From NCBI RefSeq assembly GCF_014397025.1, contig NZ_JACJUO010000002.1, positions 728,501-792,500 on the forward strand: a DNA stretch of 64,000 nucleotides, in the 5' to 3' direction. Numbering within the stretch: position 1 is the first letter of the stretch; each line of letters opens with the position of its first letter. Below the pieces are notes generated by a model, which did no database searches, had not been told where the DNA came from, and saw nothing but the letters and a program-made list of their open reading frames with translations. Positions 49,941 to 58,923 of this stretch are shown here, piece by piece. The stretch is from Ochrobactrum sp. Marseille-Q0166. GTDB taxonomy: Bacteria > Pseudomonadota > Alphaproteobacteria > Rhizobiales > Rhizobiaceae. The position numbers and the translations under genes are program-made.

Positions 49941-50978
49941 TTAAACCCAACCCTGCAACTCGCGGCGAACGAGTGTCTCAATAACTTTCATGCCCTCTTC
50001 GCTATCGTTGAGGCATGGTATGTGGCTGAAATTCTCTCCGCCAGCTTCATGGAAAGCCTCTGCGGCTTCATGGCCAATTTCATCGACCGTTTCCAGACAG
50101 TCGACGACAAAGCCCGGATTGAGAACTGCAACAGATTTTACGCCCTGCTTTGCCAGTTCTTCAACTGTTTCGTCGGTGTATGGCTGCAACCATTCTTCCG
50201 GACCAAAGCGCGATTGGAAAGTGGAACGGAACTGCTTGTCGTCCATGCCGAGGCGCGCGCGCAAAAGCCGTGATGTTTCAAGGCATTGTGCGCGATATGG
50301 ATCGCCCTTGTCGGAATAGCTTTTCGGAATGCCGTGATAAGAAGCGAGGATCACTTCCGGCTTGAAATCAAGCGTTGCCAGATGCTTCTCAATCGACTGT
50401 GCAAGCGCCTCGATATACACCGGCTCAACCTCATAGGAGGGGATCGTGCGCACAGCTGGCATGAAGCGCTTTTTCATAAGCACTTCAAAGAATTTGTCAT
50501 TCACAGTGGCGGTGGTGGTTGCCGAATATTGCGGATAGAGCGGGAACATCACGATGCGTTCGCAGCCTTGTTTCAGTAGCCGGTCCGTCACTTCCTCAAT
50601 CGAAGGCTGACCATAGCGCATGGCCCAGTCGACGATTACATTCGGATAATCTTTCAGCGCTACCGCAAGCTTCTCACCCTGCGCACGGGTAAAGGTGCGA
50701 AGCGGCGATTCATTTTTCTCACGGTTCCAGATGCGATCATAGAGCTTGCCGGAGCGCTTTGGACGCACGGTAAGCACGATGCCGTAAAGAATTGGATACC
50801 AGAAAAGACGTGGCCATTCGATGACGCGGCGATCCGAGAGAAACTCGGCCAGATAACGGCGCATCGGGGCATAACTCGTGCCATCTGGCGTGCCGAGGTT
50901 AACCAGCAAGACACCGACTTTGGGTTGCTTTGCAGCATGGTTGGCTGGGGTGGCGATCACTTTATTCGTCTCACTCAT
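49941..50978 (-). CDS. hemH: Ferrochelatase
   Basis: A 345-residue enzyme inserting Fe2+ into protoporphyrin IX, the last step of heme synthesis. Motifs: VGVLLVNLGTPDGTSYAPMRRYL (~22-44), active-site His in LASYHGIPKSYSDKGDPYR (~207-225), and the acidic EEWLQPYTDETVEELAKQGVK (~259-279). The N-terminal ~18 residues extend beyond the minimum. No C-terminal Fe-S Cys cluster is evident. It heads the operon with the SPFH and nfeD genes. Confidence 0.95.
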   Translation of the reverse strand: MSETNKVIATPANHAAKQPKVGVLLVNLGTPDGTSYAPMRRYLAEFLSDRRVIEWPRLFWYPILYGIVLTVRPKRSGKLYDRIWNREKNESPLRTFTRAQGEKLAVALKDYPNVIVDWAMRYGQPSIEEVTDRLLKQGCERIVMFPLYPQYSATTTATVNDKFFEVLMKKRFMPAVRTIPSYEVEPVYIEALAQSIEKHLATLDFKPEVILASYHGIPKSYSDKGDPYRAQCLETSRLLRARLGMDDKQFRSTFQSRFGPEEWLQPYTDETVEELAKQGVKSVAVLNPGFVVDCLETVDEIGHEAAEAFHEAGGENFSHIPCLNDSEEGMKVIETLVRRELQGWV

Positions 50979-51083
50979 ATTCCGACTCCTGCTTTGCCGG
51001 AAAACTAGAGAAAAAAAGGCAAATTACAATCCTAACAATCACTAAGGCAGTTGAATTGTCTGAAGATTACGAAAGTATCTTAT

Positions 51084-51115
51084 AAAAAAACGGCACACGC
51101 CAAAGCGTATGCCGT
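51084..51115 (-). terminator. Rho-independent terminator of omp10
   Basis: Minus strand: arms ACGGCATACGC and GCGTGTGCCGT around TTTG, followed by seven T's. Confidence 0.88.
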
Positions 51116-51138
51116 CTGGAACGGATAATCAAAAGATT

Positions 51139-51516
51139 TTAGCTGCGACGGGTAAGCGAGAAGCGCGAACCGGCGGATGAGGTACAATTGAGCTGATTTT
51201 GCGAAACGAGCGCGCAGTTTACGCGGGACGACGTGCCACGCACGATCGAACGCATATCGATCTCCACGAGCTGCGGGGATTGATAACGATAGCTACCTTC
51301 TGCCAGCTTTTCGTTTGTATCGGTGGCGCGCGTTTCAAAAATACCGCCATTGAAGGATGAGACGATCCCGTTCGGATCGACCCAAGAACCATCGATACCG
51401 GATGGTGCACGATTGACCACAGGGACATTGCCACCACCGCCGGGGCCGGTTGCAACACAACCTGCAAGGGCGAGCGATACGATTGCCGTAGAGCCAATGA
51501 TACGGAAGCGTTTCAT
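51139..51516 (-). CDS. omp10: Outer-membrane lipoprotein Omp10
   Basis: The ATG at 51516 (MKRFRIIGS) lies 8 bases after GGAGA; in-frame ATGs at 51522 and 51531 are weaker. The 125-residue precursor has lipobox SLALAGC (Cys19). The mature part closely resembles Brucella Omp10: GIDGSWVDPNGIVSSFNGGIFETR, SPQLVEIDMRSIVRG and a C-terminal NQLNCTSSAGSRFSLTRRS. In Brucella it is a surface-exposed antigen of unknown biochemical role. It is strong evidence for Brucellaceae origin. Confidence 0.93.
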   Translation of the reverse strand: MKRFRIIGSTAIVSLALAGCVATGPGGGGNVPVVNRAPSGIDGSWVDPNGIVSSFNGGIFETRATDTNEKLAEGSYRYQSPQLVEIDMRSIVRGTSSRVNCALVSQNQLNCTSSAGSRFSLTRRS

Positions 51517-51623
51517 GTCCATTTTCTCCATAAGAGTGTTTATGGTGTGATGTATGGAAATCTAAGCGAATACAAGTCCCTTTTAACAGGATTGCAAGAC
51601 TGTTGCGAAACTGCCGCAATCGA

Positions 51624-51649
51624 AATTGCCCGGCAAAGGCCGGGCAATT
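51624..51649 (-). terminator. Hairpin after the homospermidine synthase gene
   Basis: Ten-base arms AATTGCCCGG and CCGGGCAATT; on the minus strand it is followed by TTCG, so the T tract is short. Confidence 0.6.
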
Positions 51650-51658
51650 CCGTTTGTT

Positions 51659-53104
51659 TTAGCGCACCAGAATGTTGCGGAATTGCCAAGGGTCTTTGGT
51701 GTCGAGGTCTTCTTCGAACAGGACACCACGACCTTCCAGCGGGTTCCAGTCAGTATAATAACCTTTGACGGGTCCCAAATATGGCATTTGCACTTCGAGA
51801 CAGCGGCGATAATCCATTTCGTCGGTTTCGACGATGCCGCTTTCCGGATTTTCCAATGCCCAAACCATGCCCGCCAGAACAGCAGACGAAACCTGCAGAC
51901 CTGTCGCGTTCTGGTAAGGGGCGAGCTTGCGGGCTTCTTCGACGCTCAGCTGCGAGCCATACCAATAGGCGTTCTTGTCGTGACCATAGAGCAGCACGCC
52001 CAACTCATCCGAGCCGTCAAGAATTTCGTCTTCTTCAAGCACATGCTGCACCGCCTGCGCACGCCCGCTGCCGCCAAACATTTCATCAAGCGAGAGAATG
52101 GCGACATTGCTCGGATGGTAGGCATAGTTGCAGGTTGGGCGATATTCGAGCTTGCCCTTCTTGCTGCGCACAGTGAAGAAGTCGGCAATCGAAATTGCTT
52201 CATTGTGGGTTACCAGCAGGCCGTATTGCGCACCATGGGTCGGGCACCAGGTGCGAATGCGGGTATTGCCGCCGGGTTGTTCAAGGAAGATGGCAGCCTT
52301 GTTGCCCTTCTTTTGCTTGCGGGCGTTTTTAGGCTTCCAGTTTTCATGAGTCCCCCAGCCGAGCTCGGCAGGCTGCAAGCCTTCAGCAATAAAACCTTCC
52401 ACCGACCATGTGTTCCAGAATGTGTCGAAAGGCTTGGGCGCCTTGGCGCGCTGGGTGTCGCGTTCGGCGATGTGAACCCCCTTCACGCCGGCCTTCTTCA
52501 TGAGCTTCGCCCAGCCTTGGCGGTCATCGACGGCCGGTTCTTCAAACTGAAGCTTGAGTTCAGTCGCGAGATCGACGAGCGCTTTTTTCACAAACCAAGA
52601 CACCATGCCGGGATTGGCGCCACAGCAGGAAACAGCGGTCGGGCCACCCGGATTCTTTCTCTTCTCAGCGCGTACGGTCTCGCGCAGCGCATAATTGGTG
52701 CGCGATGCATTGTCTGCTTCGGTGTCAAAATAGAAACCAAGCCATGGCTCGACAACCGTATCAATGTAGAGCGCACCCTGTTCACGGCTGTAGCGCATCA
52801 GATCGAGCGATCCGGTGTCAACCGACAGATTGACGATGAAAGGCTGTCCTTCGCCTTCCTTGATCAGCGGCCCAAGAACTTTCTTGTAATTATCCTTGGT
52901 GATCGCTTCCTTGATAAAGCGGATATTCTTGTCATCAAGGATCTGGCGGTTTTTTTCAGAGGGGTCAATGACGACCAGACGGGATTTGTCGAATTTGAAA
53001 TGACGTTCGATCAGTGGCAGGGTACCGCGCCCGATCGAGCCAAACCCGATCATGATGACAGAGCCGGTAATTTCGCCATAGACTGGCCATTTCGCTTTCG
53101 CCAT
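51659..53104 (-). CDS. hss: Homospermidine synthase
   Basis: Start at the ATG at 53104 after AGGAGAG; the open frame to 53212 is discarded. The 481-residue NAD-dependent enzyme makes homospermidine from putrescine (or spermidine plus putrescine), the main long polyamine of many Rhizobiales. The NAD-binding GSVIMIGFGSIGRGTLPLIE is at ~11-30; other blocks include VVEPWLGFYFD, AVSCCGANPGMVSWFVK (~155-171), and LGWGTHENW. Length matches the rhizobial enzyme. It is monocistronic. Confidence 0.94.
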   Translation of the reverse strand: MAKAKWPVYGEITGSVIMIGFGSIGRGTLPLIERHFKFDKSRLVVIDPSEKNRQILDDKNIRFIKEAITKDNYKKVLGPLIKEGEGQPFIVNLSVDTGSLDLMRYSREQGALYIDTVVEPWLGFYFDTEADNASRTNYALRETVRAEKRKNPGGPTAVSCCGANPGMVSWFVKKALVDLATELKLQFEEPAVDDRQGWAKLMKKAGVKGVHIAERDTQRAKAPKPFDTFWNTWSVEGFIAEGLQPAELGWGTHENWKPKNARKQKKGNKAAIFLEQPGGNTRIRTWCPTHGAQYGLLVTHNEAISIADFFTVRSKKGKLEYRPTCNYAYHPSNVAILSLDEMFGGSGRAQAVQHVLEEDEILDGSDELGVLLYGHDKNAYWYGSQLSVEEARKLAPYQNATGLQVSSAVLAGMVWALENPESGIVETDEMDYRRCLEVQMPYLGPVKGYYTDWNPLEGRGVLFEEDLDTKDPWQFRNILVR

Positions 53105-53243
53105 TTTCTTTATCTCTCCTGCTGTAATGCTACAGCGTTGCACAATTCCTTTGTTTAAGAACTGCTGATTTCGCAACGATAGCACAGGTTCATAGAAAGA
53201 AAGAAACGTCACAAGCCTATGACAGCAAACGTGTTTAACGAAT

Positions 53244-53924
53244 TTATATCATAACCAACTGAGCGCGGATCATTCCACGCAGTGAATTGCCGACAAGAAT
53301 GTTGCGCGCACGGCTGAGATCATCGACGCTGACGGAGCCTTCCTGCACCACGCCATTGTTTAAAAGTTCGCGCCGCAAAACGCCGTCGAGCAGGCCGCAG
53401 GAGAGCGCAGGGGTGACGCAGGTTGTGCCGCCAATATCGAGGAAAATCGATGTGATTGTGCCTTCACACACTTCGCCACGATCATTAAGCAGAATGACCT
53501 CATCCACTTCCGCCGTCGAATATTCTTCACGAGCCGCAATATAGGCCTGACGCCGTGTGGTCTTGTGGCGCAGCAAGACATCATCATGTTTGAGGCGCGT
53601 TTCGGCCAAGGCGATGCGCCACACCGTCTGCGGCTGCAATGGCTCATAGGGAAAGGCTGCAATCTGGACGAGTCCGTCCGGGGCGAGGGTCAGACGCAGT
53701 TTGAGCGGTGTGTCGCCTGCACTGATCTCGGCGACCTTCTGATGCACCGTTTCCATATTATAGCGAAAGCCAAGCTCTCTCGCGGAGTTTTCCAGCCGCG
53801 CCATATGAAGATCGCAACGCAGGATTCCCGAAAGAGGCTCCCAGCGCATCGTCTCGATCAGCTGATAGTCTGGTTCCGGATGGCTGGTCGCTGTCCCGTC
53901 GCGAACCGTGCTTTCAGAAGACAT
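53244..53924 (-). CDS. pabC: Aminotransferase class IV protein, aminodeoxychorismate lyase-like
   Basis: A 226-residue PLP protein of fold type IV, probably releasing pyruvate from 4-amino-4-deoxychorismate to give 4-aminobenzoate for folate. LLRHKTTRRQAYIAAREE (~118-135) carries the lysine region; DEVILLNDRGEVCEGTITSIFL (~140-161) holds the Glu of class IV; SCGLLDGVLRRELL (~175-188) the phosphate-binding end. It is somewhat shorter than E. coli PabC. Its start lies within the end of pabB (67-base overlap), so the two are translationally coupled; pathway context supports the call. Confidence 0.85.
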   Translation of the reverse strand: MSSESTVRDGTATSHPEPDYQLIETMRWEPLSGILRCDLHMARLENSARELGFRYNMETVHQKVAEISAGDTPLKLRLTLAPDGLVQIAAFPYEPLQPQTVWRIALAETRLKHDDVLLRHKTTRRQAYIAAREEYSTAEVDEVILLNDRGEVCEGTITSIFLDIGGTTCVTPALSCGLLDGVLRRELLNNGVVQEGSVSVDDLSRARNILVGNSLRGMIRAQLVMI

Positions 53925-55042
53925 TCCTCATACTCCGCTTGCGCTGTGGAATCGAAGACCACGCCGCCCCCGACATTGAAGATTGCACGATTTTGCTCAA
54001 GAAGCGAGATCGTGCGGATGGCAACATTGAACCGCATACGTCCACCCGGCTCTATCCAGCCGAGCGAGCCGCAATAGATATCGCGCGGGCTCGTTTCCAG
54101 CCTGCGCAGGATTTCCATCGCGCTGATTTTCGGTGCACCGGTGATAGAACCGCATGGGAAAAGTGCTGCAAAAATCGCGCGCAGCGGCAGCTTGTCTTTA
54201 AGCTTTGCACGCACGCGGCTAATCATCTGATGAACGGTTGGATAAGTTTCGACCCGGAAAAGTTCCGGCACATCAAGCGATCCGACTTCGCTGATCAATG
54301 AAATGTCGTTACGCAGCAGATCAACAATCATGCGGTTTTCCGCCTGATTTTTAGGATCATTCATCAGAAACTGACGATTGGCTTCATCCTCAAAAGAGGT
54401 GGAGCCGCGGGGCATGGTGCCCTTCATCGGGTGGGTTTCGATATAACCTTCACCATCCACTTCAAAGAAGAGTTCCGGTGAGCGCGACAGGATGATCGGC
54501 CCACCGAGATCGCAATAGGTCGCATAGCGAACCGGCTGACGCTTTGCGAGCGTGTTGAACAGCACGAGCGGATCGCCGTCCCATTCCGCATGAACCGGAA
54601 AGGTCAGATTGCCCTGATAGCAATCCCCTTCGCGCAAATGCTGGTGAAGGCGTGCAAACCTGGGCTGGTAATCCTCAAGCGACCACTGGGCAACCGGTTC
54701 CCGTAAGTACGTGATGTTGTCATCACTACGGCTATGCAAGGCTTCATCTGATGGACCGTCGAAGACACCAAAGCATAGAAGCGGCGCTTTGCGACCTTCC
54801 GGCAGAAGCTCTTTCAGTTTGGGTTCAAGCAGATAGCCCGCTTCATAGGAGAGGTAGCCTGCAAGCCATTTTCCCGCTTCATGGGCGCGTTGCATGGCCT
54901 TCCATGCTGCTTCAAACGTGTCTGGCGTGTCGGCACGGATAATCGAAGACGGAGCCGCGAATAAAACATCGCGTCCCGCCTTGTCATCCCGAAAAAGGAT
55001 TTGCGGCCTGTTCAAACCCCTATTCAAACCCTTGTGGGTCAC
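53858..55042 (-). CDS. pabB: Aminodeoxychorismate synthase component I
   Basis: A 394-residue chorismate-utilising enzyme that aminates chorismate in folate synthesis. The N-terminal ~110 residues contain WLAGYLSYEAGYLLEP; the catalytic domain (~125-385) has GDCYQGNLTFP, SRSPELFFEVDGEGYIETHPMKGTMPRG, and ALFPCGSITGAPKISAMEIL, with the expected Lys. There is no glutaminase domain, so ammonia must come from a PabA/TrpG subunit encoded elsewhere. It starts 8 bases after pepF and overlaps pabC. Confidence 0.92.
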   Translation of the reverse strand: MTHKGLNRGLNRPQILFRDDKAGRDVLFAAPSSIIRADTPDTFEAAWKAMQRAHEAGKWLAGYLSYEAGYLLEPKLKELLPEGRKAPLLCFGVFDGPSDEALHSRSDDNITYLREPVAQWSLEDYQPRFARLHQHLREGDCYQGNLTFPVHAEWDGDPLVLFNTLAKRQPVRYATYCDLGGPIILSRSPELFFEVDGEGYIETHPMKGTMPRGSTSFEDEANRQFLMNDPKNQAENRMIVDLLRNDISLISEVGSLDVPELFRVETYPTVHQMISRVRAKLKDKLPLRAIFAALFPCGSITGAPKISAMEILRRLETSPRDIYCGSLGWIEPGGRMRFNVAIRTISLLEQNRAIFNVGGGVVFDSTAQAEYEECLLKARFATGQRPAIRNQTIS

Positions 55043-55050
55043 GAATTTGC

Positions 55051-56925
55051 TCAGTCTTCCATGGCTTCAAGTTCATCGATGATGCCTTCCACCACCGACA
55101 GGCCCTTGCTCCAGAAATCCGGATCGGTCGCATCAAGGCCAAATGGCGCCAGCAGTTCCTTGTGGTGCTTGGTGCCACCCGCTTTCAGCATGTCAAAATA
55201 CTTCTGCTGGAAGCCCTTTTCCGAGTTCTGGTAGACGGCATAAAGCGAGTTTACCAGACAATCGCCGAAAGCATAGGCATAGACATAGAACGGCGAATGG
55301 ATGAAGTGCGGAATATAGGTCCAGAAGGTTTCGTAACCCGGATTGAGATTGACCGCATCGCCAAGGCTTTCGCGCTGCACATCCATCCAGATTTCGCCGA
55401 TACGCTCTGATGTCAGTTCGCCTTCGCGGCGCTCGGTGTGAACACGACGTTCAAACTGGTAGAAAGCGATCTGCCGCACAACCGTATTGATCATGTCCTC
55501 GGCCTTTTGAGCCAGCATGGCCTTGCGTTCGCGCTTGTTGGTGGTGCGTTCAAGCAGCGAGCGGAACGTGAGCATCTCACCAAAGACCGAGGCCGTTTCA
55601 GCCAGTGTCAGTGGCGTGGATGCCATCAGCGCACCCTGTTCGCCAGCCAGCACCTGATGCACACCATGGCCGAGTTCGTGCGCAAGCGTCATCACATCGC
55701 GCGGTTTGCCCATATAGTTGAGCAGCACATAAGGATGGGCCGAAGGCACGGTTGGATGCGCAAAAGCACCCGGGGCCTTGCCCGGACGCACCGGCGCGTC
55801 GATCCAGTTCTTGTCAAAGAACTTCTTGGCGATTTCGGCCATTTCAGGTGCGAAATTGCCATAGGCTGAAAGCACGGTTTCGCGCGCTTCATCCCATGAG
55901 ATCAATGCCTGTGGGGTTTCCGGAAGCGGTGCATTACGGTCCCAATTTTCCAACTTTTCGAGGCCAAGCCATTTGGCTTTCAACGCATAATAGCGGTGAG
56001 AAAGGCGCGGATAGGCTGCTTCAACGGCTTTGGCCAGCGCATCAACGACTTCGCGTTCTACGCGATTTGCAAGATGGCGGCTGTCGGCGATATCCTCAAA
56101 ACCGCGCCAGCGGTCAGAGATTTCCTTATCCTTGGCCAGCGTATTGGTGATCAGCGTGAAGGTGCGCAGGTTTGCGCCGAAAGTCTTGGCAAGCGCTTCC
56201 GATGCCTTTTTGCGCACGGCACCATCCGCGTCCTGCAACATGTTAAGCGTCTGTTCGATGGCCAGTTCTTCGCCATTGATTTCAAAACGCAGGCTCGACA
56301 TGGTTTCATCGAACAGGCGGTTCCACGCACTATAGCCGGTGATAGACTTTTCATGGAAAAGCTGTTCCAGCTTGTCGTCAAGCTCATATGGTTTGTCGAG
56401 GCGCAAATCTTCGAGCCATGGGCGGTAGTGACCGATCGCCGGATTGGAGGCCATCGCCTCTTCGAGCACGTCATCGTCGATGCGGTTGATTTCGAGGCTG
56501 AAGAAAATAAGTGGCGTGTTGGCGTCAGTCAGCTTCTGCTGCACATCGCCGAACAATTTCATGCGCTTCGGGTCGGTGGTGTCGCCGTAATAATAAAGGC
56601 CCGCGAAGGAAGCGATGCGGCCCATGAGTTCGCTCAGACCTTCATATTCCTTGATCGCATCGGCAAAGTTTCCGCCCTTGGCCTTTGCCGCCTCGTCACC
56701 GAGTTTGCCCTTCCAGCGGGTTTCAAAATCGGCTGCATCCTTTGCCGCCTTTTCGAGATCAGCTTTCAATTCAGCACTCTCGGCAGAGGGGTAAAGGTCA
56801 GCCAGATTCCACTCGGGCAGCTTTCCAAGGTCGGCCTTCGCAGCAGCTCCCGTATCACCGGCTGGTATGCGCGGCATGGTGTCGAGCGTGACAGACTTTG
56901 AAAAACGGTTCATGGCAAAGGTCAT
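55051..56925 (-). CDS. pepF: Oligoendopeptidase F (M3 family)
   Basis: A cytosolic zinc peptidase that degrades oligopeptides. The open frame gives 624 residues; ATG 56925 follows AGGAGAAT with good spacing, and a later in-frame ATG at 56877 (MPRIPAG) is less favoured. The N-terminal lobe (~60-200) precedes the M3 catalytic domain; VMTLAHELGHGVHQ (~412-425) has HExxH, with the third ligand Glu in ETASVFGEML (~446-455). Length is typical of the PepF group. It is the first gene of a pepF-pabB-pabC unit; no functional link to folate is evident. Confidence 0.93.
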   Translation of the reverse strand: MTFAMNRFSKSVTLDTMPRIPAGDTGAAAKADLGKLPEWNLADLYPSAESAELKADLEKAAKDAADFETRWKGKLGDEAAKAKGGNFADAIKEYEGLSELMGRIASFAGLYYYGDTTDPKRMKLFGDVQQKLTDANTPLIFFSLEINRIDDDVLEEAMASNPAIGHYRPWLEDLRLDKPYELDDKLEQLFHEKSITGYSAWNRLFDETMSSLRFEINGEELAIEQTLNMLQDADGAVRKKASEALAKTFGANLRTFTLITNTLAKDKEISDRWRGFEDIADSRHLANRVEREVVDALAKAVEAAYPRLSHRYYALKAKWLGLEKLENWDRNAPLPETPQALISWDEARETVLSAYGNFAPEMAEIAKKFFDKNWIDAPVRPGKAPGAFAHPTVPSAHPYVLLNYMGKPRDVMTLAHELGHGVHQVLAGEQGALMASTPLTLAETASVFGEMLTFRSLLERTTNKRERKAMLAQKAEDMINTVVRQIAFYQFERRVHTERREGELTSERIGEIWMDVQRESLGDAVNLNPGYETFWTYIPHFIHSPFYVYAYAFGDCLVNSLYAVYQNSEKGFQQKYFDMLKAGGTKHHKELLAPFGLDATDPDFWSKGLSVVEGIIDELEAMED

Positions 56926-57143
56926 AGCATTCTCCTGTTGCCCTCTTTTCGCATGTCTTTTTCAAGACGCCAAGAGGCAAGGCGCTCCCATGGGGCACCG
57001 AACTATTCTGAGGATGAAATGTGTTCCAGCTTTAGGAGGGGTTGCATTCACGTGAAGCGCTGCTTCAAATGCGTGCCTGAAATAAGACATATACTAGTTA
57101 TTGGGATACATTGTCATAAAAACCACTGATAGATAAGCAGTTA

Positions 57144-58649
57144 ATGAGTACGCGTATTCTTATAGTTGATGATGATCCGATACAGCGCAGAAGCCTTGAG
57201 GCTAATGTACTGCGTATGGGGTATAGAACCATTCTCGCGGATGGTGGCATTAATGCTTTTGGTTTTATTGCGAGCCGCAAGGATATTTCGCTGGTACTTC
57301 TTGATCTTTCCATGCCTGACTTGGACGGTTGTGCAGTTATTGCGAGGATGCGAGAAGCAAATATCAAAATCCCTGTTATTGCCCTTGTGCAGGCTGAAGA
57401 GATTGAAAAGGCGATGCAAGCTATTCGGCTGGGCGCTGCCGATTTCATGACGAAGCCTGTTGTTTTTGAACGCATGCAAGTATCAGTGGCCAATGCTTTC
57501 AAACTTGATTCTCTCACTCAGGAGCTGGAGCGCACGAGATCATCTCAAAAGCCCCATATCTTGCTTTCTGATATGGTGTCTAAAAGCACCGAAATGGAAA
57601 AAGTGATCGGTCTTGCTCGGCGTGTGATCCCTTTGGACACCCCATTGCTTATTGAAGGCGATGTCGGCACTGGAAAGGAAACACTCGCGCGCGCCATCGC
57701 AAGCGGAGGAGCGCGGTGGAAAGGGCCATTCGTGACGGTCGATTGTCGCGCGTTATCCAAAGATAACGCGGATAAGGTTATTTTTGGCCAAAACGATATT
57801 CATGAAGTGGGTAGCGCGCCTATTCAGATTGCGGGCAAAATAGGTGAGGCGAAAGGCGGCACCATTTTTTTCGATGAGATCAGATCTCTTCCTTATCGTA
57901 CCCAGTTGCGGCTCTTCTCGGTCATGAAATTGGAACATTCGTCGGGTTGTGACGGACAGGAAATGCCACTTTCTGATACTCGAGTGATCGCTTCGAATAG
58001 TCATTCAGTCGCTGAATTGGTTCATCTGGGTCAGTTTCATCCCGGATTGTATAATTTATTGGCATCTTTTTCGATTTGCATGCCCGTATTGCGCAATCGA
58101 ATCGTAGATATTCCTATTCTTGCACATGAGTTTTTAATGCAATTTGCCAGCGAGGAGCGGCTTGGGCATATAACTGGCATTACCCCTTACGCTATCGAAT
58201 GTTTAAAGGCCTATGATTGGCCGGGTAATGTTCGTGAGCTTAAGAATGCAATCTTTCAAGCTGTTCTTCTAAGCAATGAGAATGCATTGACAGTAAGCGA
58301 TTTCCGCAACATCGGGCTTCGAACTGTTTCCTCTTCCAACCAAGGTGATCTTGTTGACCTTTCATCGAAAGGAAGGGTGATAGCTCAAGGGCGCCAAGGG
58401 CAGGTGGATAGCCTTAATTCTGAAGGTGAAGTTCGTACTCTGGCTGCTACTGAGGAGCAGATGATCCGCTTTGCCGTAGCGCATTATGATGGGCAAATCA
58501 GTGAAGTTGCACGTCGCCTGGGTATCGGTCGAACGACATTGTATCGCAAATTGAAGGAATATGGCATCGATGTGGCTTCGATAGCGGGTAGGATGCGTGA
58601 CGAAGAAACCTTTGTGGAACCTTCGTCAAAAAAGCGCGCTATTATCTAG
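57144..58649 (+). CDS. Degenerate NtrC-family response regulator
   Basis: A 501-residue protein with receiver (~1-120), AAA+ (~145-385) and Fis-type helix-turn-helix (~440-480; HYDGQISEVARRLGIGRTTLYRKLKEYGI) domains. The receiver keeps DDD and Asp54 (LLDLSMPD) and Lys104, but the usual Thr/Ser switch is Val. Walker A GDVGTGKE and Walker B GGTIFFDEI are intact. The GAFTGA loop that contacts sigma-54 is absent (VGSAPIQI occupies it), and the arginine-finger block FRxDLYYRL is FHPGLYNLL, so both Arg are lost. It therefore is unlikely to activate sigma-54 and may bind DNA in a sigma-54-independent role. It precedes the DUF882 gene. Confidence 0.88.
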   Translation: MSTRILIVDDDPIQRRSLEANVLRMGYRTILADGGINAFGFIASRKDISLVLLDLSMPDLDGCAVIARMREANIKIPVIALVQAEEIEKAMQAIRLGAADFMTKPVVFERMQVSVANAFKLDSLTQELERTRSSQKPHILLSDMVSKSTEMEKVIGLARRVIPLDTPLLIEGDVGTGKETLARAIASGGARWKGPFVTVDCRALSKDNADKVIFGQNDIHEVGSAPIQIAGKIGEAKGGTIFFDEIRSLPYRTQLRLFSVMKLEHSSGCDGQEMPLSDTRVIASNSHSVAELVHLGQFHPGLYNLLASFSICMPVLRNRIVDIPILAHEFLMQFASEERLGHITGITPYAIECLKAYDWPGNVRELKNAIFQAVLLSNENALTVSDFRNIGLRTVSSSNQGDLVDLSSKGRVIAQGRQGQVDSLNSEGEVRTLAATEEQMIRFAVAHYDGQISEVARRLGIGRTTLYRKLKEYGIDVASIAGRMRDEETFVEPSSKKRAII

Positions 58650-58824
58650 AATTTTTATATTAAGTAACTGATTTATAAGAATTTTTACTAAAGAACGCGC
58701 ACTGTTGCAAGAATGTTAGCATGATCAAACATTGTTAATAATTTTTTTACCATGCTGAAAATAGATGCGAGGCTGTGTCTTTTTTGCCATGGTGTTTCCT
58801 CATTTGTTGTTCACTAAGCGTCCA

Positions 58825-58832
58825 TTAACCAT
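58825..58832 (+). promoter_or_regulatory. CtrA half-site TTAACCAT before the DUF882 gene
   Basis: TTAACCATTAA lies 92 bases before the start at 58924. The gene product is a cell-wall type protein that could be cell-cycle controlled, but a single motif is weak. Confidence 0.35.
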
Positions 58833-58923
58833 TAAATCCGACAATCAGGGTTCACGCATATTCGTTTCTTGGAACTTTGATACGGCCCTTAGGGCGGACA
58901 ACACGGTAAGGCGATATAATTCG

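Noticed and set aside
51626..53158. 510-codon open frame on the plus strand across the homospermidine synthase gene
   Set aside because: It is antisense to a gene with clear family motifs and a good ribosome site; its translation has no recognisable domain. Long antisense frames are common in GC-skewed codon usage.
56938..57129. Small frame after AGGAGGGG before the NtrC-like gene
   Set aside because: A GTG 9 bases after the site opens only 25 codons (HVKRCF... to a stop at 57129) without a protein-like pattern; likely chance, although a leader cannot be excluded.
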